Origin: Siminovitchia sp047228825
Lineage (GTDB): Bacteria; Bacillota; Bacilli; Bacillales; Bacillaceae_C
Assembly: GCF_047228825.1 (NCBI RefSeq)
Contig: NZ_JBFEGN010000103.1
Location: 1 to 10,072, forward strand
DNA: 10,072 nucleotides
Direction: 5' to 3'
The position numbers and the translations under genes are program-made. Below are positions 1 through 6,808 of the stretch, piece after piece. Position 1 is the first letter of the stretch. The number at the start of each line of letters is the position of its first letter. The notes beneath the pieces are model-generated. The model saw nothing but the letters and a program-made list of their open reading frames with translations. It was not told where the DNA came from and ran no database searches.

Positions 1-92
1 TAAATTTTTACACCTGTGGATAAGTGCATTTTCTGTTTTAAGGACTAAAAAACATAAATTTACTCCTCAAAGCTGTTTTAAGCGCGGAGTTG

Positions 93-121
93 TTGACAGC
101 CGGATAGCAAATATATATAAT
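93..121 (+). promoter_or_regulatory. Sigma-A promoter upstream of the methionine operon leader
   Basis: A -35 box TTGACA (93-98) and a -10 box TATAAT (116-121) are separated by exactly 17 bp, a perfect consensus for the housekeeping sigma factor. Transcription should start near 128. No comparably good promoter is visible between here and the riboswitch at 252, so this is the best candidate for driving the met operon. However, the transcript would first cross the strong hairpin at 140-223. A 10-bp direct repeat, CTGTTTTAAG, lies upstream at 33-42 and 73-82 (40 bp apart), and an ACTCC/GGAGT inverted pair lies at 62-66 and 86-90; either may be chance. Confidence 0.8.
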
Positions 122-139
122 ACGATGTAACTTCATGAA

Positions 140-223
140 TCAAAGCAAAATTGAGTATTGACCGGTCAACCGGAAATACAGCCTTTTCAAGGGGTCTGTA
201 TTTCCGGTTTTATTTTGCTTTGA
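140..223 (+). terminator. Nested hairpin resembling an intrinsic terminator, between promoter and riboswitch
   Basis: The inner stem is 14 bp and perfect: AACCGGAAATACAG (168-181) pairs with CTGTATTTCCGGTT (196-209). It is followed by a T-rich tract, TTTTATTTTG, at 208-217. An outer 12-bp perfect stem, TCAAAGCAAAAT (140-151) with ATTTTGCTTTGA (212-223), encloses it and would pair with the U-tract itself. An 8-bp palindrome GACCGGTC (160-167) lies in the left bulge. RNA starting near 128 would thus give either a product of about 90 nt or a read-through transcript. It could be a small RNA terminator, an extra attenuator, or an 84-bp inverted-repeat insertion; sequence alone does not decide. Confidence 0.6.
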
Positions 224-251
224 AAAAACCACAACTTTATCTGCAGCTTTT

Positions 252-361
252 TTCTTATCAAGAGAGGTTGAGGGAATGGCCCGATGACACCTCAGCAACC
301 ACCGCTTCATGCGGAAAGGTGCTAAATCCAGCAAGCGAAAAACCGCTTGAAAGATGAGAAG
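252..361 (+). promoter_or_regulatory. SAM-I (S-box) riboswitch aptamer
   Basis: The conserved S-box core is readable in order. The P1 5' strand TTCTTATC (252-259) pairs with GATGAGAA (353-360). The AGAGAGG segment follows, then the kink-turn GATGA (283-287), the CAGCAACC block (293-300), GGTGCTAAATCCAGCAAG (318-335) and the closing CTTGAAAGATGAGAAG. S-box RNAs bind S-adenosylmethionine, which stabilises P1 and leads to premature termination. The aptamer lies directly before methionine genes, the expected context, so the operon should be on when SAM is low. Confidence 0.95.
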
Positions 362-380
362 AAACCTAATCTTTTTTTGG

Positions 381-413
381 GTCTTCTTCTTGTTGGAGAA
401 GGCTTTTTTGTTT
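381..413 (+). terminator. S-box expression platform: intrinsic terminator with competing antiterminator
   Basis: The terminator stem is GTCTTCT (381-387) with AGAAGGC (397-403), loop 388-396, followed by six T (404-409). The competing antiterminator is formed by AGAAGAAACC (357-366), which includes the 3' side of P1, pairing with GGGTCTTCTTCT (379-390). The two folds share 381-387, so SAM-bound P1 frees the terminator and unbound RNA forms the antiterminator. A further 12-bp imperfect hairpin, 398-409 with 414-425, overlaps the U-tract; its role is unclear. Confidence 0.85.
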
Positions 414-454
414 AAAAAAGTCTTCCAAAACATACAAGTGAAGGAGAATGAGAA

Positions 455-745
455 GTGTCTTTATTGCAAAAAACCGAAACATTACTTGTACAGATTGGCA
501 ATACAAGGGATGAACCGCGCGGGGCCGTCAATACCCCCATATATTTATCGGCCCCCTGCCGGCATAAAGAAATCGGCCTGATGAACGGCTACAACTCTAT
601 TCGAACAGGCAATCCGACCCGGGATGTGCTCGAAGACGTCATAGCAAGGCTGGAAAAGGGAGACCCCCAGATTGCGGATTTGGCACAGGCATTCGACTCC
701 CTGGACGGTTTTGCCTCTTTGGAAAAAGGGGGCAGTCTATGTTGA
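455..745 (+). pseudogene. metI: Internally deleted cystathionine gamma-synthase (MetI-type) remnant
   Basis: This in-frame reading frame of 96 residues starts at GTG, 8 nt after AAGGAG (441-446). Residues 1 to about 67 look like the N-terminus of Cys/Met-metabolism PLP enzymes of the MetI type: a QIGN segment, a PIYLSAP segment, then the RTGNPTRDVLEDVIARLEKG block. The reading frame then jumps to IADLAQAFDSL, which resembles the extreme C-terminus of MetI or MetC proteins (…DLIADLxQAF). About 290 residues of a usual 370-390 are missing, including the catalytic lysine and all PLP-binding parts, so it cannot be an active enzyme. The tail may come from a neighbouring metC, since Bacillus carries metI-metC in tandem. 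Its last 7 nt overlap the yitJ start, so its translation may still feed ribosomes to yitJ. It is under the S-box. Family assignment is by eye. Confidence 0.8.
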
Positions 746-2574
746 ACTTGCTGAATAGCTTGAAGGAAAGCATTTTAATCGGTGACGGCGCCATGGGGAC
801 GCTCCTGTACTCGTTTGGAATTGACCGCTGTTTCGAAGAACTGAACTTGACCCATCCCGACGATATTCTGCACGTTCATCAGGAATATATAAAAGCCGGA
901 GCCGATGTGATCCAGACGAATACGTATGGGGCCAATTATATTAAACTTTCAAGATACGGACTTGAGGAGCAGGTCAAAAAGATGAACAGCGAAGCGGTCA
1001 AAATTGCAAGAAAGGCAGCAAGGAAGGATGTATTTGTGGTTGGGTCGATCGGCGGCATTCATGGAGCGCGATTTCATTCCGAACCGGCCGAGGAAATAAA
1101 GCGCAGCTTCAGGGAACAGCTTTATTGCCTTCTGCTGGAAGGTGTCGACGGCCTGCTGCTCGAAACGTATTACGATCTTGACGAACTGACGGCTGTTTTG
1201 AAAATCGCCCGGGAAGTAACGAATATTCCGATTATCACGAATGTTTCCATGCATGAGCCAGGCGTTTTGGAGAGCGGGGTGTCGCTGGCCGAAGCGCTTG
1301 CCCGTTTGGAGGATCTCGGAGCGGATGTGATAGGAGTGAATTGCCGCCTGGGCCCATACCATGTACTGAAAGCGCTGGAAACAGTGCCGATCCCCGAAAA
1401 AGCTTTTTTATCGGCTTATCCAAACGCGAGTCTGCCGGAGTACCGTGATGGAAGATTGCTGTATCAATCCGAGCCGGATTATTTTAAAACATTTGCCCTT
1501 CACTTTCGAAACGAAGGCGTCCGGTTAATAGGCGGCTGTTGCGGAACAACGCCGGAGCATATAAAGGCTTTGAAAGAAGGGGTTAAAAGGTTGAAGCCGC
1601 TTGAAAAGAAAAAGGTGAAGCGGCAGGAAAGCTTCGAAATAGCCGAAAGAAAACAGGATGATGAGCTGACTTTATTTGAGAAAGTGAAAACGAAACGATC
1701 TATTATCGTTGAATTGGACACTCCGAAGCATTTGGATACAAGGACATTTTTCGAGGGGGCGAGGGCTTTAAAAGAAGCAGGTGTGGATGGCCTGACGCTT
1801 GCCGACAATTCATTGGCATCTGCAAGAATATGCAATAAAACGATGGCTTCGCTCGTAAAGCGAAAAATCGGCCTGCCATCGCTCGTCCATATCACATGCC
1901 GGGACCGCAACCTGATCGGATTGCAATCCCATCTGATGGGCCTGCATATATTGGGCATCCGCGATATTTTGGCCATAACGGGCGATCCGACGAAAATCGG
2001 CGACTTTCCGGGGGCAACGTCTGTTTTTGATGTAACATCCTTTGATCTCATCAAGCTGATTAAGCAGTTTAACGAAGGAGTCTCTTTTTCCGGCAAATCC
2101 CTGAAACAGAAAACAAATTTCCATGTAGCAACCGCTTTTAATCCCCATGTTCACCATATCGGAAAAGCCGTGGAGCGTTTGGAAAAGAAAATGGCTTGCG
2201 GCGCAGATTACATTTTGACACAGCCGGTCTTCAGCCAAGAAAAAATCGCCGGGATTCGGGAAGCGACGAAGCATATCAAAGCACCAATTTATATCGGAAT
2301 CATGCCGCTTGTCTCAGCACGAAATGCGGAATTTCTCCACAATGAAGTGCCGGGGATTAAATTGTCGGATGAAACGCGAAAGAGAATGGCAGCAGCGGAT
2401 TCCGAAAAAGCGGAGGGGCTGGCGATCGCCAAGGAATTAATCGACACTGCCATTCAATATTTCAATGGGATTTATTTGATCACCCCGTTTATCCGTTACG
2501 AAATGACGGTGGCATTAACGAAATACATTCAACAAAAAACGATCGAAAAGCAGCATGCTTTATCTACATTTTAA
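739..2574 (+). CDS. yitJ: Bifunctional homocysteine S-methyltransferase / 5,10-methylenetetrahydrofolate reductase
   Basis: This 611-residue cytosolic protein has two domains. Residues 1 to about 285 are a homocysteine S-methyltransferase (Pfam S-methyl_trans type): DGAMGT at 16-21, and the zinc-binding cysteines C202 (GVNC) and C267/C268 (GGCCGTTPEH). Residues from about 310 to 600 are a MetF-type reductase barrel, with the likely catalytic Glu at 325 (IVELDTPK), TGDPT at 414-418, QPVF at 495-498 and NGIYLITPF near 576. The reductase makes 5-methyl-THF from methylene-THF; the methyl donor of the N-terminal domain in this fused family is uncertain. Length and domain order match Bacillus YitJ. 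AAGGGGG lies 7 nt before the ATG, which overlaps the end of the metI remnant, so translation is probably coupled. metE follows after 19 nt. Expression should be controlled by the S-box leader. No disrupted motif is seen. Confidence 0.95.
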   Translation: MLNLLNSLKESILIGDGAMGTLLYSFGIDRCFEELNLTHPDDILHVHQEYIKAGADVIQTNTYGANYIKLSRYGLEEQVKKMNSEAVKIARKAARKDVFVVGSIGGIHGARFHSEPAEEIKRSFREQLYCLLLEGVDGLLLETYYDLDELTAVLKIAREVTNIPIITNVSMHEPGVLESGVSLAEALARLEDLGADVIGVNCRLGPYHVLKALETVPIPEKAFLSAYPNASLPEYRDGRLLYQSEPDYFKTFALHFRNEGVRLIGGCCGTTPEHIKALKEGVKRLKPLEKKKVKRQESFEIAERKQDDELTLFEKVKTKRSIIVELDTPKHLDTRTFFEGARALKEAGVDGLTLADNSLASARICNKTMASLVKRKIGLPSLVHITCRDRNLIGLQSHLMGLHILGIRDILAITGDPTKIGDFPGATSVFDVTSFDLIKLIKQFNEGVSFSGKSLKQKTNFHVATAFNPHVHHIGKAVERLEKKMACGADYILTQPVFSQEKIAGIREATKHIKAPIYIGIMPLVSARNAEFLHNEVPGIKLSDETRKRMAAADSEKAEGLAIAKELIDTAIQYFNGIYLITPFIRYEMTVALTKYIQQKTIEKQHALSTF

Positions 2575-2593
2575 AAAAATGGGAGGAATGAAC

Positions 2594-4879
2594 ATGGCAA
2601 AAGTATGGAGTTCAAACTTGGGATATCCAAGAATCGGGGAGCAGCGCGAATGGAAAAAGGCATTGGAACAGTTTTGGAATGGAAAAATGACCGAAGAAGA
2701 GCTGTTGCAGCAAACAAAAGCAGTACGTCTGGAAGGCCTGAAAAAGCAAAAAGAAAGAGGAATTGATCTGATTCCTGTCGGGGATTTTTCACTTTATGAC
2801 CAAGTGCTGGATACGTCTGTCATGTTTGGCGTTATTCCGAAAAGGTTCCAGGCCCTGGATTCCCTGACCGCTTTGGAAACGTATTTTGCGATTGCCCGGG
2901 GGGTGCAGGATGCCGTCGCTTCTGAAATGACGAAATGGTTTAACACTAACTACCATTATATCGTTCCGGAATTTCATGAATCCAGGCCTTCATTGGTCGA
3001 AAACCGGCCGCTTGTTTTTTATAAGGAAGCGAAAAACGAATTGGGAATTGAAGGAAAGCCGGTCATTTTGGGGCCGATCACGTTTATCAAGCTCGGCAAA
3101 GGTTACGAGGAAGAAGAATTCCCCCAATTGGTTGAGGAATTTCTTCCGTTATATATTGAAGTTTTACAAGAATTGAAAGAAGCCGGGGTCAAATGGGTTC
3201 AATTGGACGAACCGAGCTTTTCGACGGCTTTGTCGGAAGCGGATATTGTCCAGGCGAAAAAAGTATATGAAACGATTGCCGCGGAAGTGCCGGGCATCAA
3301 TATCATGATTCAAACGTATTTTGAATCTATCAGTTCTTATAAAGACATTGTCAATTTGCCGGTTGCTGCGATCGGGCTTGATTTCGTCCATGGGGATTCA
3401 CTTGAATTGCTACGCTGCCACGGTTTTCCGAAGAATAAATTTCTTGCAGCCGGTATTATTGACGGCAGAAATATTTGGCGCCGCGATTTGAATGATGCAT
3501 TTGGTCTGCTGGAAACAATCGCCCAAATTGTCGGCAAAGACAGGATCATTGTTCAGCCGTCTTCTTCATTGCTGCACGTTCCTGTCACCACAAAAAGAGA
3601 AGATACGTTGGACCCGGTCGTAAAAGGCGCCCTTGCTTTTGCCGATGAAAAATTGGATGAAGTGGCCATTCTCGCCAAAGGATTGAGTAGCGGCAAAGGG
3701 AGCATCAAGGCAGAAATTGCAGACAGTGTCAAAGCCATTGCCGCGTTGAACGAATCCAAGCATCGGAAGCAAACGGCGGTTCAGGCGGTGATAGCCGAAC
3801 TGAATGTTGAACGCAAATTGCCTTTTGACGAGCGAATTGTTTTACAAAAAGAAAAGCTTCAGCTTCCCGTATTGCCGACAACGACGATCGGCAGTTTGCC
3901 GCAAACGGCAGAAGTGAGAAAGCAGCGGCTCAAATGGCGCAAAGGCGAAATCACGGATCAGGAATATGAGCAGTATATAAAAGATGAAATGAAAAAATGG
4001 ATTGCCATCCAGGAACACATCGGGCTCGATGTCTTGGTCCATGGAGAGTTCGAACGGACCGACATGGTCGAGTACTTCGGTGAAAAACTGAACGGATTTT
4101 TCGTAACGAAGTTTGGCTGGGTGCAGTCTTACGGCTCCAGATGCGTCAAGCCGCCCATCATTTTCGGTAATGTTTCATTTGAACAGCCGATCACTGTCAA
4201 GGAAAGCGTGTATGCCCAATCGCTTACCAAGAAAAAGGTGAAAGGCATGCTCACGGGACCGGTCACGATCTTAAACTGGTCTTTTGTGAGGGATGACATT
4301 TCCCGTTTTGATGTTCTCGATCAAATTGCGGCAGCGCTCCGCAGTGAAATTGAAGCCCTTGAGGAAAACGGCATCGCCATTATCCAGGTCGATGAACCTG
4401 CTTTAAGGGAAGGGCTCCCGCTGAAGGAAAATAAATGGAAAGAATACTTGGATCGTGCGGTCCGTGCCTTCAGAATCGCCACCGCTTCAGTGGAAAACAG
4501 TACACAAATTCATACCCATATGTGCTATTCCGATTTCGAAGATATTTTTGACGCCATCAGCGCTTTGGATGCCGACGTCATTTCGATTGAAACATCAAGA
4601 AGCCATGGGGAGCTCATCTCCGCATTTGAAAAAAACACATACAATCAAGAAATCGGACTGGGCGTATACGACATCCACAGCCCGCGCGTTCCAGACATTG
4701 AAGAAATAAAAGAAAACGTCAACCGCGCACTAAAAATAATCCCGTTCAAGCAATTTTGGATCAACCCGGACTGCGGACTCAAAACTAGGCAGGAACCGGA
4801 AACCATTGCAGCCTTAAAAAATATGGTCCAGGCCGCAAAAGAAATCAGGCAAGCCCAACTCGCTGCCCAAACGAATTAA
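2594..4879 (+). CDS. metE: Cobalamin-independent methionine synthase (5-methyltetrahydropteroyltriglutamate-homocysteine methyltransferase)
   Basis: MetE transfers the methyl group of 5-methyl-THF-polyglutamate to homocysteine, making methionine without vitamin B12. The start was placed at 2594, not at in-frame ATGs 2555 or 2588, because GGGAGG (2581-2586) is 7 nt upstream and the protein then begins with the family N-terminus NLGYPRIG. This gives 761 residues, very close to the usual 750-765. The zinc site is complete in the C-terminal barrel: H642 and C644 (IHTHMC), E666 (SIETS) and C727 (NPDCGL), matching E. coli H641, C643, E665 and C726. The N-terminal barrel (about 1-360) and the linker to the C-terminal barrel (from about residue 425, LPTTTIGSLPQT) are intact. 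It follows yitJ in the same operon, so supplier and user of 5-methyl-THF are made together under SAM control. Confidence 0.97.
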   Translation: MAKVWSSNLGYPRIGEQREWKKALEQFWNGKMTEEELLQQTKAVRLEGLKKQKERGIDLIPVGDFSLYDQVLDTSVMFGVIPKRFQALDSLTALETYFAIARGVQDAVASEMTKWFNTNYHYIVPEFHESRPSLVENRPLVFYKEAKNELGIEGKPVILGPITFIKLGKGYEEEEFPQLVEEFLPLYIEVLQELKEAGVKWVQLDEPSFSTALSEADIVQAKKVYETIAAEVPGINIMIQTYFESISSYKDIVNLPVAAIGLDFVHGDSLELLRCHGFPKNKFLAAGIIDGRNIWRRDLNDAFGLLETIAQIVGKDRIIVQPSSSLLHVPVTTKREDTLDPVVKGALAFADEKLDEVAILAKGLSSGKGSIKAEIADSVKAIAALNESKHRKQTAVQAVIAELNVERKLPFDERIVLQKEKLQLPVLPTTTIGSLPQTAEVRKQRLKWRKGEITDQEYEQYIKDEMKKWIAIQEHIGLDVLVHGEFERTDMVEYFGEKLNGFFVTKFGWVQSYGSRCVKPPIIFGNVSFEQPITVKESVYAQSLTKKKVKGMLTGPVTILNWSFVRDDISRFDVLDQIAAALRSEIEALEENGIAIIQVDEPALREGLPLKENKWKEYLDRAVRAFRIATASVENSTQIHTHMCYSDFEDIFDAISALDADVISIETSRSHGELISAFEKNTYNQEIGLGVYDIHSPRVPDIEEIKENVNRALKIIPFKQFWINPDCGLKTRQEPETIAALKNMVQAAKEIRQAQLAAQTN

Positions 4880-4884
4880 TTTTT

Positions 4885-4913
4885 GCCCCTCTCCGAAACG
4901 GGGGGGCGTTTTG
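4885..4913 (+). terminator. Intrinsic terminator of the methionine operon
   Basis: Five bases after the metE stop, GCCCCTC (4885-4891) pairs with GGGGGGC (4901-4907), with one G-T pair. A shifted pairing using CCG/CGG around AAA is also possible. The stem is followed by GTTTTGT (4908-4914). It is GC-rich, has a short T-run and is in the right place to end yitJ-metE transcription. Confidence 0.8.
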
Positions 4914-4923
4914 TCTCGACTCG

Positions 4924-5049
4924 TAAAGTCTACGATTTGGCTCGTAAACGGCGGTAAACGGATAGTAAACTGATCGATTCGGATCGAAAATGAGTGAAAT
5001 CGAACAGTAAAGTCTCCGTTTTGGATCGTAAATTATTTTTTTTCGGATC
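4924..5049. repeat. Six head-to-tail 21-bp degenerate repeats
   Basis: Units start at 4924, 4945, 4966, 4987, 5008 and 5029, each exactly 21 bp. Five begin TAAA and one AAAA; most end in a GGATCG-like motif (GGCTCG, GGATAG, GGATCG, GAACAG, GGATCG). Units 1 and 5 agree at 18 of 21 positions. A degenerate extra unit (4903-4923, ending GACTCG) may overlap the terminator. The lower strand is open through the array and reads as a 7-residue cycle with DPNR/EPNR cores, but has no good ribosome binding site and is probably not a gene. Intergenic repeats of this style seem familiar from Bacillaceae, which is recollection and not tested. 21 bp is two helical turns, so one DNA face would carry the motif. 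Confidence 0.75.
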
Positions 5050-5075
5050 ATGCCGAATACCAATTTAAAGCCTTT

Positions 5076-5105
5076 TCATGACATTTGTCACCTCAAATCA
5101 TGACA
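5076..5105. promoter_or_regulatory. Candidate response-regulator operator (repeated TCATGACA half-sites)
   Basis: TCATGACA occurs at 5076-5083 and again at 5098-5105, a 22-bp direct repeat, and a perfect inverted pair TGACA-TT-TGTCA lies at 5079-5090. The cluster sits about 40-70 bp upstream of the likely transcription start of the ABC/two-component operon, where NarL/LuxR-type activators usually bind. The operon's own last gene encodes such a regulator, so positive autoregulation is the simplest reading. The match to a particular known regulator site was not established. Confidence 0.5.
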
Positions 5106-5111
5106 GAAGCT

Positions 5112-5142
5112 ACTGATATGCCCGAAAGCCGCTGTATACAAT
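5112..5142 (+). promoter_or_regulatory. Probable weak promoter of the ABC transporter/two-component operon
   Basis: TATACAAT (5135-5142) offers a -10 box, either TATACA or TACAAT. The -35 position 17 bp upstream (5112-5119) has no good TTGACA match. A poor -35 below repeated half-sites fits an activator-dependent promoter. Start position would be near 5148. Confidence 0.4.
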
Positions 5143-5169
5143 GGAGTTAAGATAAACGGGGGTGAGGAT

Positions 5170-6072
5170 TTGAATCAGATCGTGGAAATCATTGATTTGA
5201 TAAAAGAGTTCAATGGGAAAAGAGCGGTGAATCAAGTTTCTTTTTCCATTCAACAAGGCGAAGTGGTGGCGATTTTGGGACCGAATGGAGCGGGAAAGAC
5301 AACGACGATGCTGATGATGCTTGGTTTGCTTCGCCCAACGGAAGGGAAAACAGCCATTTTTCAAAAGGATCCCAAGAATAAAGAGGTTCGGGAAAAAATG
5401 GGTGTGATGCTCCAGGAAGTAAGCTTGATGGATGGTTTAAAAGTGAAGGAGCTGATCCAGTTATTCAGAAGCTATTATCCGAACCCGTTGCCGATGAATC
5501 ATTTAATCAGGCTGACGGGGCTTGAAAAGAATGAGTTGGAGAGACGGACGGAAAAATTGTCCGGAGGGCAAAAGCGGAGGGTAGCTTTTGCGTTGGCCTT
5601 GGCGGGAAATCCGGATTTGCTGTTTTTTGATGAGCCGACGGTCGGGATGGATATTTCATCGCGCCGATTATTTTGGGAAACCGTCAAAGAGCTTGCCAGC
5701 GAAGGGAAAACGATTATTTTTACAACGCATTACTTGCAGGAAGCGGATGATTATGCAGAGAGAATGATTGTATTCAAGAACGGCAGCATCATTGCCGACG
5801 GAAAAACGGCAGAGATTAAAAGGGACATGACAAAACAATCTGTCTCCTTCGTCGCTGGCGAGGTCTTTTCCAAAGGTCGTTTTCTCAAATTGTCTTTTGT
5901 TACAGAAGTGATCGAAAAAGAAGGGCGCGTACACATCATGACGGACGATACGGACGCTGTTTTGTCCATCATTTATAAAGAAAACCTGCCTGTAAAAGAT
6001 ATTCAAATCGAAAAAGGCAAACTGGAAGAAGCCTTTGAACAATTGACCGCATCACAAGAGGAGGCCGTCTAA
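5170..6072 (+). CDS. ABC transporter ATP-binding protein (YvfR-like)
   Basis: A 300-residue cytoplasmic ATPase of the drug/lipid exporter (ABC-2) class. All nucleotide-binding motifs are present in order: Walker A GPNGAGKT (37-44), Q-loop Q82, signature LSGGQ (130-134), Walker B LLFFDEP (150-156) with E155, and switch histidine H187 (TTHYLQEAD). Residues from about 220 to 300 form the C-terminal extension common in exporter ATPases. The start is TTG, chosen because GGGGGTGA (5158-5165), nearly the anti-16S consensus, is correctly spaced and the protein then begins just before the first strand. The stop abuts the permease ATG. One ATPase, one permease, then kinase and regulator, with lengths 300/244/374/200, match the Bacillus YvfRSTU layout closely. 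The substrate is unknown; a hydrophobic or amphiphilic compound is an inference from the class. Confidence 0.93.
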   Translation: MNQIVEIIDLIKEFNGKRAVNQVSFSIQQGEVVAILGPNGAGKTTTMLMMLGLLRPTEGKTAIFQKDPKNKEVREKMGVMLQEVSLMDGLKVKELIQLFRSYYPNPLPMNHLIRLTGLEKNELERRTEKLSGGQKRRVAFALALAGNPDLLFFDEPTVGMDISSRRLFWETVKELASEGKTIIFTTHYLQEADDYAERMIVFKNGSIIADGKTAEIKRDMTKQSVSFVAGEVFSKGRFLKLSFVTEVIEKEGRVHIMTDDTDAVLSIIYKENLPVKDIQIEKGKLEEAFEQLTASQEEAV

Positions 6073-6807
6073 ATGAATATATTCATTCAACAAAGCAAGG
6101 CGGAAATGCTTCGAATGTTCCGTAACCCTTATTATATTTTTTGGTCGCTGATCATGCCGATTTTATTTTATTTTGTCTATACAAAAGTCATGAAATTTGG
6201 AAATGACGATCCTGTATGGAATGCCCACTTTCTCATGTCCATGACAGCGTTCAGCGTCATGGGAAGCTCCATTATGACGTTGGGAATCCGGTTGGTGGAA
6301 GAAAGGGCGCAGGGGTGGACGACTTTTATGCGGGTCACTCCCCTATCAAGCTATACGTATTTTTCCGCAAAAATAGTCGGCCAGACGATTGTGCATGTGT
6401 TTTCGATTTTGGTGATTTTTACTGCGGGGGCCTTGTTTAACGAAGTTACTCTTTCATTAGGAGAATGGGTCCTAAGCGGCGGCTGGATATTGCTTGGTTC
6501 GCTTCCGTTCCTATGGTTGGGTGTTTTAATCGGTGCCATGAAAAAAGTTGATACAGCCGTTGGCGTGAGCAATATCCTCTATTTCACTTTGGCGATTACA
6601 GGCGGCATGTGGATGCCGATGGACATATTGCCTGAAATGATTCAATGGATCGGAAAATCCCTTCCCGCATTTCACTTTGGGAACGGTGCTTGGGCCATCA
6701 TTCGGGGAAATGCGCCTGATTGGATGAATATTGTGATGTTATCCGCTTACCTCGTTTTGTTTATGATAATATCGACTTATATAAGAAGGAGACAGGAAGC
6801 GGTGTAA
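6073..6807 (+). CDS. ABC-2 type transporter permease (YvfS-like)
   Basis: A 244-residue integral membrane protein with about six predicted helices (roughly 20-40, 52-72, 101-122, 135-155, 163-183 and 216-236), the usual ABC-2 permease fold. The cytoplasmic N-terminus carries the family-like segment ML-RMFRNPYYIFW before helix 1, and a charged loop (EERAQGWTTFMRVTPLS, about 76-92) lies between helices 2 and 3, as in the coupling region of such permeases. It presumably dimerises and pairs with the ATPase directly upstream. AGAGGAGG (6058-6065) within the end of that gene is its ribosome binding site, and the two genes abut with no spacer. The kinase starts one base after its stop. The conserved GGMWMP motif near 177-182 supports the ABC-2 assignment. 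Substrate cannot be read from the sequence. Confidence 0.9.
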   Translation: MNIFIQQSKAEMLRMFRNPYYIFWSLIMPILFYFVYTKVMKFGNDDPVWNAHFLMSMTAFSVMGSSIMTLGIRLVEERAQGWTTFMRVTPLSSYTYFSAKIVGQTIVHVFSILVIFTAGALFNEVTLSLGEWVLSGGWILLGSLPFLWLGVLIGAMKKVDTAVGVSNILYFTLAITGGMWMPMDILPEMIQWIGKSLPAFHFGNGAWAIIRGNAPDWMNIVMLSAYLVLFMIISTYIRRRQEAV

Positions 6808-6808
6808 T

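Noticed and set aside
15..23. Exact DnaA-box 9-mer (TGTGGATAA, reverse complement TTATCCACA)
   Set aside because: A single box with no cluster, AT-rich unwinding element or dnaA/dnaN neighbour; one 9-mer can occur by chance, and nothing else suggests an origin.
140..223. Calling the 84-bp inverted-repeat unit a MITE
   Set aside because: The terminal inverted repeats are perfect, but no convincing target-site duplication flanks them and copy number cannot be checked here, so it is listed as a terminator-like hairpin.
151..581. Short plus- and minus-strand open frames over the leader (for example 151-357, 354-581 and minus 140-433)
   Set aside because: They cross the hairpin, the riboswitch and its terminator, lack ribosome binding sites and show no protein similarity.
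2555..2593. Upstream in-frame ATG at 2555 as the metE start
   Set aside because: It overlaps the end of yitJ and has no ribosome binding site, whereas 2594 has GGGAGG at ideal spacing and gives the family N-terminus and length.
4924..5049. Possible CRISPR array
   Set aside because: The repeats are contiguous with no unique spacers, are degenerate, and no cas gene is near.
4845..5063. 72-codon minus-strand frame with DPNR-type 7-residue repeats
   Set aside because: The protein periodicity follows directly from the 21-bp DNA repeat; no ribosome binding site is seen and it runs into the metE terminator and 3' end.
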